Shown piece by piece: positions 8,858 to 17,832 of a stretch of 64,000 bases of DNA. The DNA comes from CALHRB01 sp964473465 (GTDB taxonomy: Bacteria > Bacteroidota > Ignavibacteria > Kapaibacteriales > UBA2268): the NCBI GenBank assembly GCA_964473465.1, contig CAYYPE010000014.1, forward strand, positions 14,031 through 78,030. The letters run 5' to 3'. How positions within the stretch are numbered: position 1 is the first letter of the stretch; every line of letters begins with the position of its first letter. The notes beneath the pieces are model-generated. The model saw only the letters and a list, made by a program, of their open reading frames with translations, was not told the origin of the DNA and ran no database searches. Position numbers and translations under genes: made by a program.

Positions 8858-9030
8858 ATAATACTATTTCTGTATTAATATTTAATTTTTTCTTTAATAT
8901 TTGAATTTTTGATGAATTATATGAATTTTTTGATTTCATTAAAACTATAGTTTTAAATATCAAAAATATTAGTATATTCGAATAAAATATTTTGTTAACA
9001 TTAAATAATTTTTTAAATTAAGGAGGAATT

Positions 9031-9939
9031 ATGAAAAAAGTAAAATTTCAAAGCGATGGACTTACTTTGACAGGAAATTTATTCTTACCCTCAAATTTCA
9101 GTGAAGAGAATAAATATCCAGCAATAGTAGTTTCCGGCAGTTGGACTACCGTAAAGGAGCAAATGGCTGGTTTATACGCCGAAAAGCTTGCAAATCAAGG
9201 GTTTATTACCCTTGCATTCGATTTCAGGAATTATGGAGAAAGCGAAGGCACACCCAGATTTTATGAAAGTCCCAAATTAAAAATTGCTGATATAAAAAAT
9301 GCTGTTTCATTTCTTGCTTCATTGCCAGAAGTAGATTCAGATAGAATTGGGGCGTTTGGAGTATGTGCAGGCTCTATGTACACTTTGATGGCCGCAACGG
9401 AAGAAAAAAGGATTAAATCAGTTGTTACAGTAGCTTCATGGTTGCATAACTCTGAAGCTGTTAAATTGTTTTATGGTGGCGAAGAAGGAGTTCAGTCAAA
9501 AATAAATGCTGCAAAAGAAGCTAAAAAGAAATATAATGAAACCGGCGAAATTGACTATGTACCGACGATTTCAGTTGAAGACCCAAATGCTGCAATGTAT
9601 GGTCCTTATGATTATTATCTGAACCCGGAAAGGGGCGCTATTCCTGAATGGAGTGCCGATAAATTTGCAGTTATGAGCTGGGAAGATTGGCTGACGTTTG
9701 ACCCTATGCCTCAGGCAAAATTATTAAACAAACCAACCCTTATGATTCATTCCGATGGTGCTGTATTACCTGATTTCACTAAAAACTTCTTTAATGATAT
9801 TCCACACAGTGATAAGAAACTTCACTGGGTTGCCACTGAGTTACCATCTCCCTTTCATCAATTCAGTTTTTATGATCTGGAGCCTGAAGTTTCATTATCA
9901 GTAACACTTGCATCTGATTGGTTTGCTTCTAAACTCTGA
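9031..9939 (+). CDS. alpha/beta hydrolase with dienelactone-hydrolase-like Cys nucleophile
   Basis: A 302-aa cytoplasmic alpha/beta hydrolase. The nucleophile elbow reads GVCAGS (about 111-116), so Cys occupies the place of the usual Ser, as in dienelactone hydrolases. An Asp in 'LMIHSDGAVLPDF' (about 249) and a His near 'SPFHQF' (about 282) could complete the triad. It resembles the YcjY group of small hydrolases; the substrate is unknown. It has a very strong ribosome site (AAGGAGG, 7 bases before ATG). A 16-bp hairpin without a T tract follows (9974-10007). Confidence 0.8.
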   Translation: MKKVKFQSDGLTLTGNLFLPSNFSEENKYPAIVVSGSWTTVKEQMAGLYAEKLANQGFITLAFDFRNYGESEGTPRFYESPKLKIADIKNAVSFLASLPEVDSDRIGAFGVCAGSMYTLMAATEEKRIKSVVTVASWLHNSEAVKLFYGGEEGVQSKINAAKEAKKKYNETGEIDYVPTISVEDPNAAMYGPYDYYLNPERGAIPEWSADKFAVMSWEDWLTFDPMPQAKLLNKPTLMIHSDGAVLPDFTKNFFNDIPHSDKKLHWVATELPSPFHQFSFYDLEPEVSLSVTLASDWFASKL

Positions 9940-9973
9940 GTCATTTTTTATAATAATTTTGGATTGGATTTTT

Positions 9974-10007
9974 TTGATGGGCTTCATTTTTAAATGGAGT
10001 CCATCAA
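9974..10007. repeat. 16-bp inverted repeat between convergent genes
   Basis: TTGATGGGCTTCATTT pairs with AAATGGAGTCCATCAA (two G-U pairs) around a 2-base centre. It lies between the hydrolase and the convergent CNNM gene. There is no T run after it on either strand, so it may end transcription poorly, stabilise 3' ends or depend on Rho. Confidence 0.6.
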
Positions 10008-10021
10008 TTATAAGGAATGGT

Positions 10022-11296
10022 TTATTCTTCTTCCAGTTCCTGCTTTTCTTTTAGACTTAGCTTAAGGAGTTCAACTTTACGTTTAGACCTTTTCAGAACT
10101 GTGCAAAGATAATCTCCAATGTCAATTACTTCATTTATTTCCGGGATTCGACCTACTTTGCTAATAACAAGCCCTCCGATTGTTTCATATTCTTCGTCAG
10201 CAGGCAAAGGATAAGGAAGTATATCATTAGCATCATCAATAGGCAAAACAGCATTCACTTGAAACTCTGTTTCTGAAATTTTTTCAATAAGGGGGATTTC
10301 TTCGTCGTATTCATCCTGAATTTCACCAACAATTTCTTCCAATATATCTTCCATAGTTACCAAACCAGCAGTTCCACCAAATTCATCTAAGACAATTGCA
10401 AGATGAATTTTATCTCTCTGCATAATTTTCATAATATTGCTGATTTTCTCATCTTCGCTCACAAAAAAAGCTGGTTTCATATAATTTTTGACTGAATCAT
10501 TATTGTTATTCTCGAATATACCTATTAAATCTTTTGCAAAAACTACTCCGACTATATTATCAATACTCTGCTCAAAAACAGGCATTCTCGAATAACCTTC
10601 ATTCTTGAATAATTCTATCGCCTGTGTTATATTCATATTAGCCTCGAGGGCAATTATTTTACCCCTTGGTACCATAATTTGTTTAATGGGAGTATCCTTG
10701 AATTCGAAAATATTTTCAATCAATCTGTGCTGCGTAGGTTCGATTGAACCTGATTTGGAACTTTCCTCGATAATATATCTGAGTTCATCGGAACTATGAA
10801 GACTGTGTGATTCCGTGATAGGTTCAAAGCCAATCATTTTGATAAAAAGATTGGCAAATCCATTTAAAATCCAAATAAATGGGCTAAAAATTATGTAAAA
10901 TAATCTCAATGGTAAGGCAACAAAGAGAGAAACTTGTTCTGAACGCTGAATTGCCAACGATTTTGGGGCAAGCTCACCAAAAACAATATGCAGTATAGTA
11001 ATTACAAGAAAAGCAAGTGGAAGGGATATCTTGTGAATTAACTGTTCTGATATGTTTATTCCAAGGAAATAAACCAAATCAGTTAATATTTTTGCTACAA
11101 CTGGCTCACCAATCCAGCCGAGACCAAGACTGGCAAGAGTGATTCCGAGCTGGGTTGCTGAAAGATACGCATCAAGGTGTAGTATCAAATGTTTTGTTAG
11201 CTTTGCAAGTCTGCTTCCAGTTCGAACTTTTAATTCAATTTGTGATATGCGGACTTTTACTATAGCAAATTCAGCAGCTACAAAAAAAGCATTCAA
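10022..11296 (-). CDS. CNNM/CorC-type membrane protein with CBS pair (ion efflux/hemolysin family)
   Basis: An N-terminal CNNM (DUF21) membrane domain begins with NAFFVAAEFAIVKVR. It is followed by a CBS pair (about 195-320, PRGKIIALEANMNITQAIELF and later), the conserved GGTAGLVTMEDILEEIVGEI and a C-terminal CorC_HlyC domain. Family members are linked to Mg2+/Co2+ or Na+ transport. The start given is TTG at 11296, which truncates the first membrane helix. The same frame extends 19 codons further, to the recO stop. An ATT codon at 11347, with AGG five bases before it, would give a full helix and 441 aa. The gene follows recO closely. Confidence 0.88.
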   Translation of the reverse strand: MNAFFVAAEFAIVKVRISQIELKVRTGSRLAKLTKHLILHLDAYLSATQLGITLASLGLGWIGEPVVAKILTDLVYFLGINISEQLIHKISLPLAFLVITILHIVFGELAPKSLAIQRSEQVSLFVALPLRLFYIIFSPFIWILNGFANLFIKMIGFEPITESHSLHSSDELRYIIEESSKSGSIEPTQHRLIENIFEFKDTPIKQIMVPRGKIIALEANMNITQAIELFKNEGYSRMPVFEQSIDNIVGVVFAKDLIGIFENNNNDSVKNYMKPAFFVSEDEKISNIMKIMQRDKIHLAIVLDEFGGTAGLVTMEDILEEIVGEIQDEYDEEIPLIEKISETEFQVNAVLPIDDANDILPYPLPADEEYETIGGLVISKVGRIPEINEVIDIGDYLCTVLKRSKRKVELLKLSLKEKQELEEE

Positions 11297-11353
11297 AAGG
11301 ACTAAAAAAACAGTTAAAAGTATATTTAATATGAGTTCTGTTATAATAACAAC

Positions 11354-12079
11354 CTATTTTAAAAGAAACAAACTTGAATAGAAAAATTTTTTATCAAGAT
11401 GATATCCAAAATAATTTACAAAAAAATTCACAATCTCATTAAATTCTTTTGATGTTATTATTATATCGGAACAATCATTCAAATCTTTCTCGTAAATATC
11501 AATCATTTTTTTATATGTTTGTTTTTCGAACTTAATGAAATGTATTGAGTTTCTGCTATTCGAAAGTGAACCATTTTCAAAACTAATATAGCACTTCTGA
11601 CCGATGTCAGATAAATCCAAAGTTAAGAAAAATTCGTAACCAATCAATTTAAGCAAAAGGATCTGGGATTTAATAAAAGTTGAAAATGGATTTGATTGCA
11701 GTTTATTAAGCAATGATAAAATACTAACGGAAACTTCAAACACCGAATGATTGCTTTCGTAAGCTTCCAGAGTTTGATTCAATGACTCAATAAACATTAA
11801 TCCACAGGCAAGATGGTTGAGCGAAGTTGAAATTTTATGAAAATCTATTATTTTTTCAGCTTCTGAGAGAGTATGTAGATCTTTTTGGCTTTTTTTATAG
11901 AAACTGACTGAAATATAATTCATTGGTTCGAGAATGCCTAAGAATTTGCTTTTTGGACTTCTTGCACCCTTGGCTATAACTGAAATTTTTCCGTCCGATT
12001 GAGTAAAAATATGAGAGATAATGCTTGTATCACCGAATTTAATTGATTTTAGCACTATAGCTTCGGTATTAACAATCAT
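11354..12079 (-). CDS. recO: DNA repair protein RecO
   Basis: A 241-aa protein. The N-terminal OB-fold has the family pattern IVLKSIKFGDTSIISHIFTQ (about 8-27) and GKISVIAKGARSPKSKF (about 30-46), followed by the helical RecO C-terminal domain. RecO loads RecA onto SSB-coated DNA together with RecR in recombinational repair. Zinc-binding cysteines are not evident, as in many RecO proteins. Its TAG stop lies in the same frame as the following CNNM gene. Confidence 0.9.
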   Translation of the reverse strand: MIVNTEAIVLKSIKFGDTSIISHIFTQSDGKISVIAKGARSPKSKFLGILEPMNYISVSFYKKSQKDLHTLSEAEKIIDFHKISTSLNHLACGLMFIESLNQTLEAYESNHSVFEVSVSILSLLNKLQSNPFSTFIKSQILLLKLIGYEFFLTLDLSDIGQKCYISFENGSLSNSRNSIHFIKFEKQTYKKMIDIYEKDLNDCSDIIITSKEFNEIVNFFVNYFGYHLDKKFFYSSLFLLK

Positions 12080-12152
12080 TATTACTACTCAAATTATGAG
12101 AGAAAAATTTAACGTAAATTAAATTTTGTTTTTTTATTTTTGGTAAAATTCT

Positions 12153-12160
12153 TATTTTTG
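12153..12160 (+). promoter_or_regulatory. putative -7 box of the tRNA-Asn promoter
   Basis: TATTTTTG (TAnnTTTG) is followed by TAGTCC. It ends 14 bases before the tRNA, exactly the spacing seen at tRNA-Val. No clear -33 TTTG lies 19 bases upstream. Confidence 0.55.
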
Positions 12161-12173
12161 TAGTCCAAAAAAT

Positions 12174-12247
12174 TCCTGAGTAGCTCAGCTGGTTAGAGCA
12201 CCTGACTGTTAATCAGGGGGTCCACAGTTCAAGTCTGTGCTCAGGAG
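12174..12247 (+). tRNA. tRNA-Asn (anticodon GTT)
   Basis: A 74-nt cloverleaf. Acceptor TCCTGAG pairs with CTCAGGA. Anticodon stem CCTGA/TCAGG encloses loop CTGTTAA with GTT at 12208-12210. The T loop is TTCAAGT, and CCA is not encoded. A terminator follows at once. Confidence 0.96.
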
Positions 12248-12254
12248 CTGAAAT

Positions 12255-12281
12255 TGGGGGTTATTCAAACCCCCATTTTTT
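12255..12281 (+). terminator. terminator of tRNA-Asn
   Basis: TGGGGGTT / AACCCCCA (12255-12262 with 12268-12275) is followed by six T. The T tract overlaps the stop codon of the convergent OmpA-family gene. Confidence 0.88.
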
Positions 12282-13746
12282 ATTCAATAATTTTCATTTC
12301 AACTCTACGGTTCAGTGATCTTGCTTCTTCAGAGATATCTTTCTTTAATGGTCTTCGTTTTCCATAGCCAGCTGTTTTAATTCTTGAAGATTCAATACCA
12401 GCTGAAACAAGATAATCCCTTACAGCGTTTGCCCGACTTAATGATAGTTTATCATTATAATCATCAGTTCCGACATCATCTGTATGGCCTTCCAACTGAA
12501 TATTAATATTTGGATTATCCCTTAGAAATTCTATGATTCTTTCAAGTTCAGGTATTGATTCATCTTTCAAAATTGCCTTGTCGAAATCAAAAAAGACAAG
12601 GAGCCTTGTGTTACCCTGTGAAAGAGGATATAACTGAATGTCCTTAGTTTCTTCGTGTCCTGTTTCAGTAGCTGGTATCTGGATCCTGTCGCTATAGAAA
12701 ACATAGCCTTTTTTACTTGCTGTGATAGAATAAACTTTGCCGGGCTGCAAAACGACGTAATATAATCCGGTTTTGTCATCGCTTTTCATTTCTGCAACTT
12801 TAGTTCTTGAATTAAGATCGGTAACTATTATGTCCGCACCGAGCGGGAATTTCATAAGAGCATCTGTTACTGTGCCTGAGACAAGCACAACTGATTCTGA
12901 TTCGAATGGGTTTGGATAAGCAACATAAATATCCAATAAACCTTCTCCACCAGCTCTATCTGAAGAGAAATATGCATATTTTGAATTTGGCAGAGAGTAG
13001 TAATAATATTCGTCTGCTGAAGAATTAATGGGTTCACCTGCATTTCTCGGGTTTGAGAAAGCATTGTTTGTCATTTTTGTAAAATAAATGTCAAAACCAC
13101 CGAAACCACCCGGTTTATTGCTCGAGTAAGTTAATGATTTGTTATCAGAGCCAATAACAGGGGAAAGTTCATCATAGGATGAATTGACAGCAGGACCAAG
13201 ATTTTCTGGTCTTGACCAGCCATCACGTGTTTTCTTTGAAACATATATATCAGTTCCACCGAAACCACCCGGGCGTTCGCTTGCAAAATAAAGAGTATTT
13301 CCATCACTTGTAAGCGATGGTTGTGAATCCCAATAATCGGAATTAATCATAGGTCCAAGATTCCTTACCGCTGTCCAATCGCCGTCAATTTTTCTTGCAC
13401 TATATAGATCAGTCCTCCCTTGACCAGATTTAGGATGATTCAAGGCAGAGAAAATCATAAGCTGTCCATCAGGTGTTAATGTTACTGCCCCGATTTCATC
13501 TCCGGAATTAATTTCTGAATTTAACATTTCTGGGCTTGACCAACCTGATGCTGTCCTTTGTGTAGTGTAAATATATTGCTGCCTTCCTTTTCTTTCACTT
13601 GTGAAGAAGATGACTCTGTTGTTCTGGGTTATGGCTGAGTTAAAATCATCTTTTGAGCTGTTGATGTCAAGAGGGGTTATCTCAATTTTCTGGCTAAAGC
13701 CTGAATATGATAAAATTAGTATAAGAATCAATATAATTTTTTTCAT
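12280..13746 (-). CDS. PD40 propeller - CRD - OmpA envelope protein (PorE-like)
   Basis: A 488-aa exported protein (signal peptide ending near YSGFSQ). About five PD40/WD40-like blades with repeated SDRAGGxGxxDIY-type motifs (about 30-280) precede a carboxypeptidase-regulatory-like domain (about 285-365) and an OmpA C-terminal peptidoglycan-binding domain (about 375-488, with GHTDDVGTDDYND and LSRANAVRDYL). PorE of the type IX secretion system combines the same domains with a TPR, which is missing here. It probably anchors an outer-membrane or surface assembly to the cell wall. The barrel gene lies 20 bp upstream in the same transcript. Confidence 0.85.
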   Translation of the reverse strand: MKKIILILILILSYSGFSQKIEITPLDINSSKDDFNSAITQNNRVIFFTSERKGRQQYIYTTQRTASGWSSPEMLNSEINSGDEIGAVTLTPDGQLMIFSALNHPKSGQGRTDLYSARKIDGDWTAVRNLGPMINSDYWDSQPSLTSDGNTLYFASERPGGFGGTDIYVSKKTRDGWSRPENLGPAVNSSYDELSPVIGSDNKSLTYSSNKPGGFGGFDIYFTKMTNNAFSNPRNAGEPINSSADEYYYYSLPNSKYAYFSSDRAGGEGLLDIYVAYPNPFESESVVLVSGTVTDALMKFPLGADIIVTDLNSRTKVAEMKSDDKTGLYYVVLQPGKVYSITASKKGYVFYSDRIQIPATETGHEETKDIQLYPLSQGNTRLLVFFDFDKAILKDESIPELERIIEFLRDNPNINIQLEGHTDDVGTDDYNDKLSLSRANAVRDYLVSAGIESSRIKTAGYGKRRPLKKDISEEARSLNRRVEMKIIE

Positions 13747-13766
13747 TTTTTCTCCTATGATTTAAT

Positions 13767-14618
13767 TTATAATTCAAACCAAACTGCTAAGGCTAACTGA
13801 ATGCTGCTTAGCATTCTATCAGTTGTTTGAAGAACGGTTTCTTGATTTATTAAATCAACTAAAGCAGTATTATTAGTTATTGGTGTTAACATTAATTGGA
13901 CTCTTAGCTGGGGAACCAAATATATCCTTTCAGAAAGATCGAATTTATAACCAACTCCACTTTCCAAACCAATTCTTGGAGTATTTGGTGTTTCAATACT
14001 GCCAATATCGTCGCTTGATAAAGTAACTGAGCCTCTGCTTGCAGTTCCAAAGCCAAGATAGTTAAAATAGGCAAAGTTATTTAAGGGCGTTCCGTCTGAA
14101 ACTTCTGGCTTCCATGTTGTTTGAATAGGACCAATAATTGAATGGAAAGTTGGTCCAATAGTAAAGAAAAGCTTTTCTGTGGCGTTAATTCTTAATAAAG
14201 GTGTAACTGTGAAATAAGCTGAAGTTACATCAACATCAAGATTCATATTGTGAGTATTCGCAAGAATATCATAATCATAACCTGTAGAAGATTGACCGAA
14301 ATTTTTGATATCGTAAGCAAGACGAAGCTGAATACCGAAAGTATTATCAAGAGGAACATCAATCATAGCTCCAATATGTGGGGAAATTCCCCAAGCACTT
14401 GTCAGAGGGTCAAAGATAGTCCCATGTAGATAATTCGAATTCCAGATCATATTCTGGCTAAACATATTATAATTCAAACCTGCTTCAAGACCTAATATTA
14501 TATAGCGTTTAAAATCACTTTCTTCAGACAGGCTTCCTCTTGGTCTTAATACGTCTTCTTCAGAATAGGATACATAGGCAAGGATTAGAAATAAAAGAAA
14601 ATGTTTGATGATTTTCAT
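13767..14618 (-). CDS. outer-membrane beta-barrel protein
   Basis: A 283-aa protein with a signal peptide (hydrophobic core FLLFLILAYVSY) and a mature part of alternating aromatic and polar strands (for example LGLEAGLNYNMF, IGAMIDVPLDNTFGIQLRLAYDI, ESGVGYKFDLSERIYLVPQLRVQLML). It ends SIQLALAVWFEL, as expected for a porin-like barrel. It is probably cotranscribed with the PD40-OmpA gene 20 bp downstream, suggesting a barrel-plus-anchor pair. The exact role is unknown. PorT-like barrels are one candidate family. Confidence 0.75.
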   Translation of the reverse strand: MKIIKHFLLFLILAYVSYSEEDVLRPRGSLSEESDFKRYIILGLEAGLNYNMFSQNMIWNSNYLHGTIFDPLTSAWGISPHIGAMIDVPLDNTFGIQLRLAYDIKNFGQSSTGYDYDILANTHNMNLDVDVTSAYFTVTPLLRINATEKLFFTIGPTFHSIIGPIQTTWKPEVSDGTPLNNFAYFNYLGFGTASRGSVTLSSDDIGSIETPNTPRIGLESGVGYKFDLSERIYLVPQLRVQLMLTPITNNTALVDLINQETVLQTTDRMLSSIQLALAVWFEL

Positions 14619-14706
14619 AATAAACCTTTCGTTAAAGAATTTTATTAAAAAACAAATATATTAAAAAAATTGCTACCGAAAAATCTATTTAGGAATTGAA
14701 AGCATT

Positions 14707-15540
14707 TTATCGTAAATAATCTTCCAATGCTGTTTTGGAATCAGTTTTCTCATCACGGTATTTTATTATTATTGGGGAGGAGATACTAAGACCATATTGT
14801 GCGGCAAATGGTGTATTGATTTTTCTTGTTCCGGGTATAACAACAGCACCTTCAGGAATTTCAATAGGATTACCTGCTTCTGCTTTAATAATGCGTTCCT
14901 GAACCAGATCGAAAATTTTTGTTGATGAAGTAATAACAACACCTGAACCCAGAACAGCTCTTTTCCTGATCAAAGTTCCTTCATAAACCCCACAGTTTCC
15001 TCCAATCATAACGTCGTCTTCGACAATGACAGGTCTGGCATTAGGTGGTTCGAGAACTCCTCCAATCTGGGAAGCTGCACTTAGGTGTACCCGTTTGCCA
15101 ATCTGGGCACAAGTACCAACCAGAGCGTGTGAATCAATCATTGTTCCTTCGTCAACATAAGCACCTATGTTTATGTACATTGGTGGCATACATATAACTC
15201 CGGGTGCGATATAAGAGCCTGTTCTGATTGATGACCCACCCGGAACGATTCTTATATTATCTTCAAGCTGGAAATTATGTGTTGGTAAGGTATGTTTATC
15301 AAAGAAATTAAAATTTTTATTAATACTGTATTCTACTAAATTGCCATATTTAAAAAGCAGGAGGATTCCTTTTTTGACCCAGTCGTTGACAATCCAGATG
15401 TCATTTTCATTTTTCTCTGCTGATCGAATTTTTCCTGAATTCAGACCTCTGATTAATTCTTTGGAGATAAAGTTAAAATCTTCCGAATTAAAATTTGAAG
15501 GATTTTCGTATAGATTAATTATAAGTTCCTGAAGTTTCAT
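14707..15540 (-). CDS. dapD: 2,3,4,5-tetrahydropyridine-2,6-dicarboxylate N-succinyltransferase
   Basis: A 277-aa left-handed beta-helix transferase. A helical N-terminal domain ends with FNFFDKHTLPTHNF. The hexapeptide repeats (SYIAPGVICMPPMYINIGAYV through DVMIGGNCGVYEGTLI) form the catalytic coil, and the C-terminus follows GAVVIPGTRKI. It makes N-succinyl-2-amino-6-ketopimelate for diaminopimelate and lysine synthesis. Its ATG overlaps the stop of the upstream PD40-OmpA gene (ATGA), so a peptidoglycan precursor enzyme is coupled to a probable peptidoglycan-binding envelope protein. Confidence 0.95.
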   Translation of the reverse strand: MKLQELIINLYENPSNFNSEDFNFISKELIRGLNSGKIRSAEKNENDIWIVNDWVKKGILLLFKYGNLVEYSINKNFNFFDKHTLPTHNFQLEDNIRIVPGGSSIRTGSYIAPGVICMPPMYINIGAYVDEGTMIDSHALVGTCAQIGKRVHLSAASQIGGVLEPPNARPVIVEDDVMIGGNCGVYEGTLIRKRAVLGSGVVITSSTKIFDLVQERIIKAEAGNPIEIPEGAVVIPGTRKINTPFAAQYGLSISSPIIIKYRDEKTDSKTALEDYLR

Positions 15541-17072
15541 TGAGGTCTCCTATAAACGAGAAATTCAACTCTGCGGTTTAATGCTCTGCCCTCATCTGTA
15601 TCGTTACTAATCACTGGCTTTGTAAAGCTGAAAGCTTTCATTACAATTCTATCGGCAGGAATTCCTTGAAATATGAAGTAATCGGAAACAACTTTAGCAC
15701 GCTTTTCTGCCAGAGCTTCATTGATTTTTGCCGAACCTGTAATATCAGTATGACCACCAATTTCGACGATGCAATCTGTGTTTTTTTTGAGGAAATCAAT
15801 CCCAACCTGAATGTCTGCCAATGCTTGTTTATCGAGATTAGCTTTTGCCTTGTCAAAGAATACATTTCGTATGCAGAAAATTGAATCAGCATTAGGGATT
15901 AGCTCAAGGTTTTGCTCAATTTCCTTGTATTTTGTCAAAAGTTTTAAGTCTAAATTCCAGTTTGCAGATATATAACCTTCTGATTCAGCAAAATATTCAT
16001 AATGAGCACCTGAAGGGAGAGTAATTTCGTAATAACCATTATCCGGATCTGTTGCGGATTTGCCTGCAGGTTTTGACTCAGGGATAATATTATAAACGAT
16101 TTTTGCAGCGAGAGGCACTCTGGTTTTATAAGAAATGACTCTTCCTTTCATTAATACAACCGGTTTGGGTCTCAAATTTTCAGGAAGTAATACACGGAAA
16201 ATATCACTGCCACCCAATGAATTTTTATCCGAAACAAAATAAGCCCAGTCACCTGCGGCAGTTACTTTGTAATAAGCATCCCATTCTGTTGTGTTAATTG
16301 TTGAACCTAAATTCTCAGGCATTGTCCAGTTTTGCCATGTGTCATCGAGCCTTCTTGAGATAAATACATCGGCGCTACCGTAACCTCCTCTTCCTTCGCT
16401 TGAAAAATAAATAGTAACACCATCGGATGCAAGAAAAGGAGATATTTCTTCTTCAGGAGTATTTATTGCAGCACCTAAATTCATCGGAACAGACCATGTA
16501 TCATCAGCGTTTAAAAAACTTACATATATATCCTTTTTGCCATAGGAATCATCTCTTTGAGCTGTCATCAAAAGGGTTCTTCCATCATTGGCAAGGAAAA
16601 AACTTCCTGAACTACTGTTATTGTAATAATTTTTAATAACGACTTTTTCAGGAAACGACCACCCGCCCCAAATCTTTTTTGATATAGAAATACCGGGACC
16701 TACTGTCCCATCTTTATAATAAACATTACCAAGTAATAGTGTGTTACCATCTGGTGTAACTGATATAACAAAGTTGTTATGTTCATTGTTAAGTGGTGAG
16801 CCCATATTTACCGCATTTCCCCAGATACCATTTGGTTTAAGCTTTGAAAACCATATATCCTGACCACCAAGTCCATCAGTGCAATTATCTCTACAAAAAT
16901 AGAGAGTTTTTCCATCGGCTGAGATGATTGGAAGGAGTTCATCGCATTTTGAATTAACTCCACTCCCCAAATTCTGAGGCTCAAATTTTTTTGATTGGCT
17001 CAATAAATCATTATTACTAATAATAAATAATATTACCAAAATTGAAAAAATTATTGACAATCCCTTGAACAT
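15537..17072 (-). CDS. PD40 propeller - CRD - OmpA envelope protein, second paralogue
   Basis: A 511-aa protein with an N-terminal hydrophobic signal (IIFSILVILFIIS). A PD40 beta-propeller (about 30-290, repeats such as YFSSEGRGGYGSADVFISRR) precedes a regulatory-like beta domain (about 300-380) and an OmpA-like domain (about 400-511, GGHTDITGSAKINEALAEKRA). It has the same architecture as 12280-13746 but is clearly diverged. A short Cys-containing loop (FCRDNCTDGLGG) sits in the first blade. It overlaps dapD by four bases. It probably anchors to peptidoglycan from the outer membrane or periplasm. Confidence 0.83.
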   Translation of the reverse strand: MFKGLSIIFSILVILFIISNNDLLSQSKKFEPQNLGSGVNSKCDELLPIISADGKTLYFCRDNCTDGLGGQDIWFSKLKPNGIWGNAVNMGSPLNNEHNNFVISVTPDGNTLLLGNVYYKDGTVGPGISISKKIWGGWSFPEKVVIKNYYNNSSSGSFFLANDGRTLLMTAQRDDSYGKKDIYVSFLNADDTWSVPMNLGAAINTPEEEISPFLASDGVTIYFSSEGRGGYGSADVFISRRLDDTWQNWTMPENLGSTINTTEWDAYYKVTAAGDWAYFVSDKNSLGGSDIFRVLLPENLRPKPVVLMKGRVISYKTRVPLAAKIVYNIIPESKPAGKSATDPDNGYYEITLPSGAHYEYFAESEGYISANWNLDLKLLTKYKEIEQNLELIPNADSIFCIRNVFFDKAKANLDKQALADIQVGIDFLKKNTDCIVEIGGHTDITGSAKINEALAEKRAKVVSDYFIFQGIPADRIVMKAFSFTKPVISNDTDEGRALNRRVEFLVYRRPQ

Positions 17073-17250
17073 TTTCCATCCTTATTTATTATTAAAATTA
17101 AATTTTCAATTAAACAGAGCTAAAATTGTTAACTTAACGAAACTAATTTTGTTTTCTTTTTTTATTTCCCTAATTTTTTTTTTGAAAAAAAACAAATTGA
17201 AAAATTAAATTATATTTCTTAAAAAAATTATCAGTAGTTCTACGTAATTT

Positions 17251-17763
17251 ATGCTAAATATATCAAATGGTTTAAGTATTCTTAGAATAATATTAATAAT
17301 TCCAATGTCAATTGCATTATTAAACGAGAATTTAATTCTTGCATTCTTCATTGCAATTCTGGCTTATACAAGTGATTTGCTTGATGGTTATCTTGCAAGA
17401 AAATTAAATCAAGTAACAGAGTTAGGAAAAATTCTTGACCCATTGGCAGATAAGCTCCTTCTTGCTTCGGTTGTTATTATTCTTTTGATACAGTCAAAGA
17501 TACCTTTTTGGTTCGGCAGTGTATTGATTGGAAGAGATTTGCTAATAATTCTTGGCGGTTTAATAGTTAAAAATAAAATAAAATATGTTCCATCTTCGAA
17601 CATCATTGGTAAATTAACAATTGATATTATTGGTATAACATTAGTGGGAATAGTGTTTAGAATCCCTTATTTTGATATTTATGGACCCATTATTTCAACA
17701 ATTTTTGTATTTACATCTTTGATTGTTTATTTTATAAATAGTTTGAAAACAATAAAAAAATAA
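17251..17763 (+). CDS. pgsA: CDP-diacylglycerol-glycerol-3-phosphate 3-phosphatidyltransferase
   Basis: A 170-aa integral membrane protein with the complete CDP-alcohol phosphotransferase motif: D42-x2-D45-G-x2-AR-x8-G59-x3-D63-x3-D67. These residues bind the metals and CDP-DAG. It makes phosphatidylglycerol phosphate, the first step to phosphatidylglycerol. The length and the short N-terminal amphipathic start (MLNISNGLSILRI) fit PgsA. A phosphatidylserine or inositol enzyme of the same family is less likely. Confidence 0.88.
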   Translation: MLNISNGLSILRIILIIPMSIALLNENLILAFFIAILAYTSDLLDGYLARKLNQVTELGKILDPLADKLLLASVVIILLIQSKIPFWFGSVLIGRDLLIILGGLIVKNKIKYVPSSNIIGKLTIDIIGITLVGIVFRIPYFDIYGPIISTIFVFTSLIVYFINSLKTIKK

Positions 17764-17832
17764 AAATATTTATATTCTTAAATGATAATATTGATAAATT
17801 AAAATCGTTAATAAAAATTTTATGGAGTAGAA

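Noticed and set aside
9974..10007. Hairpin as an intrinsic terminator
   Set aside because: No T tract follows on either strand, so it is listed only as an inverted repeat.
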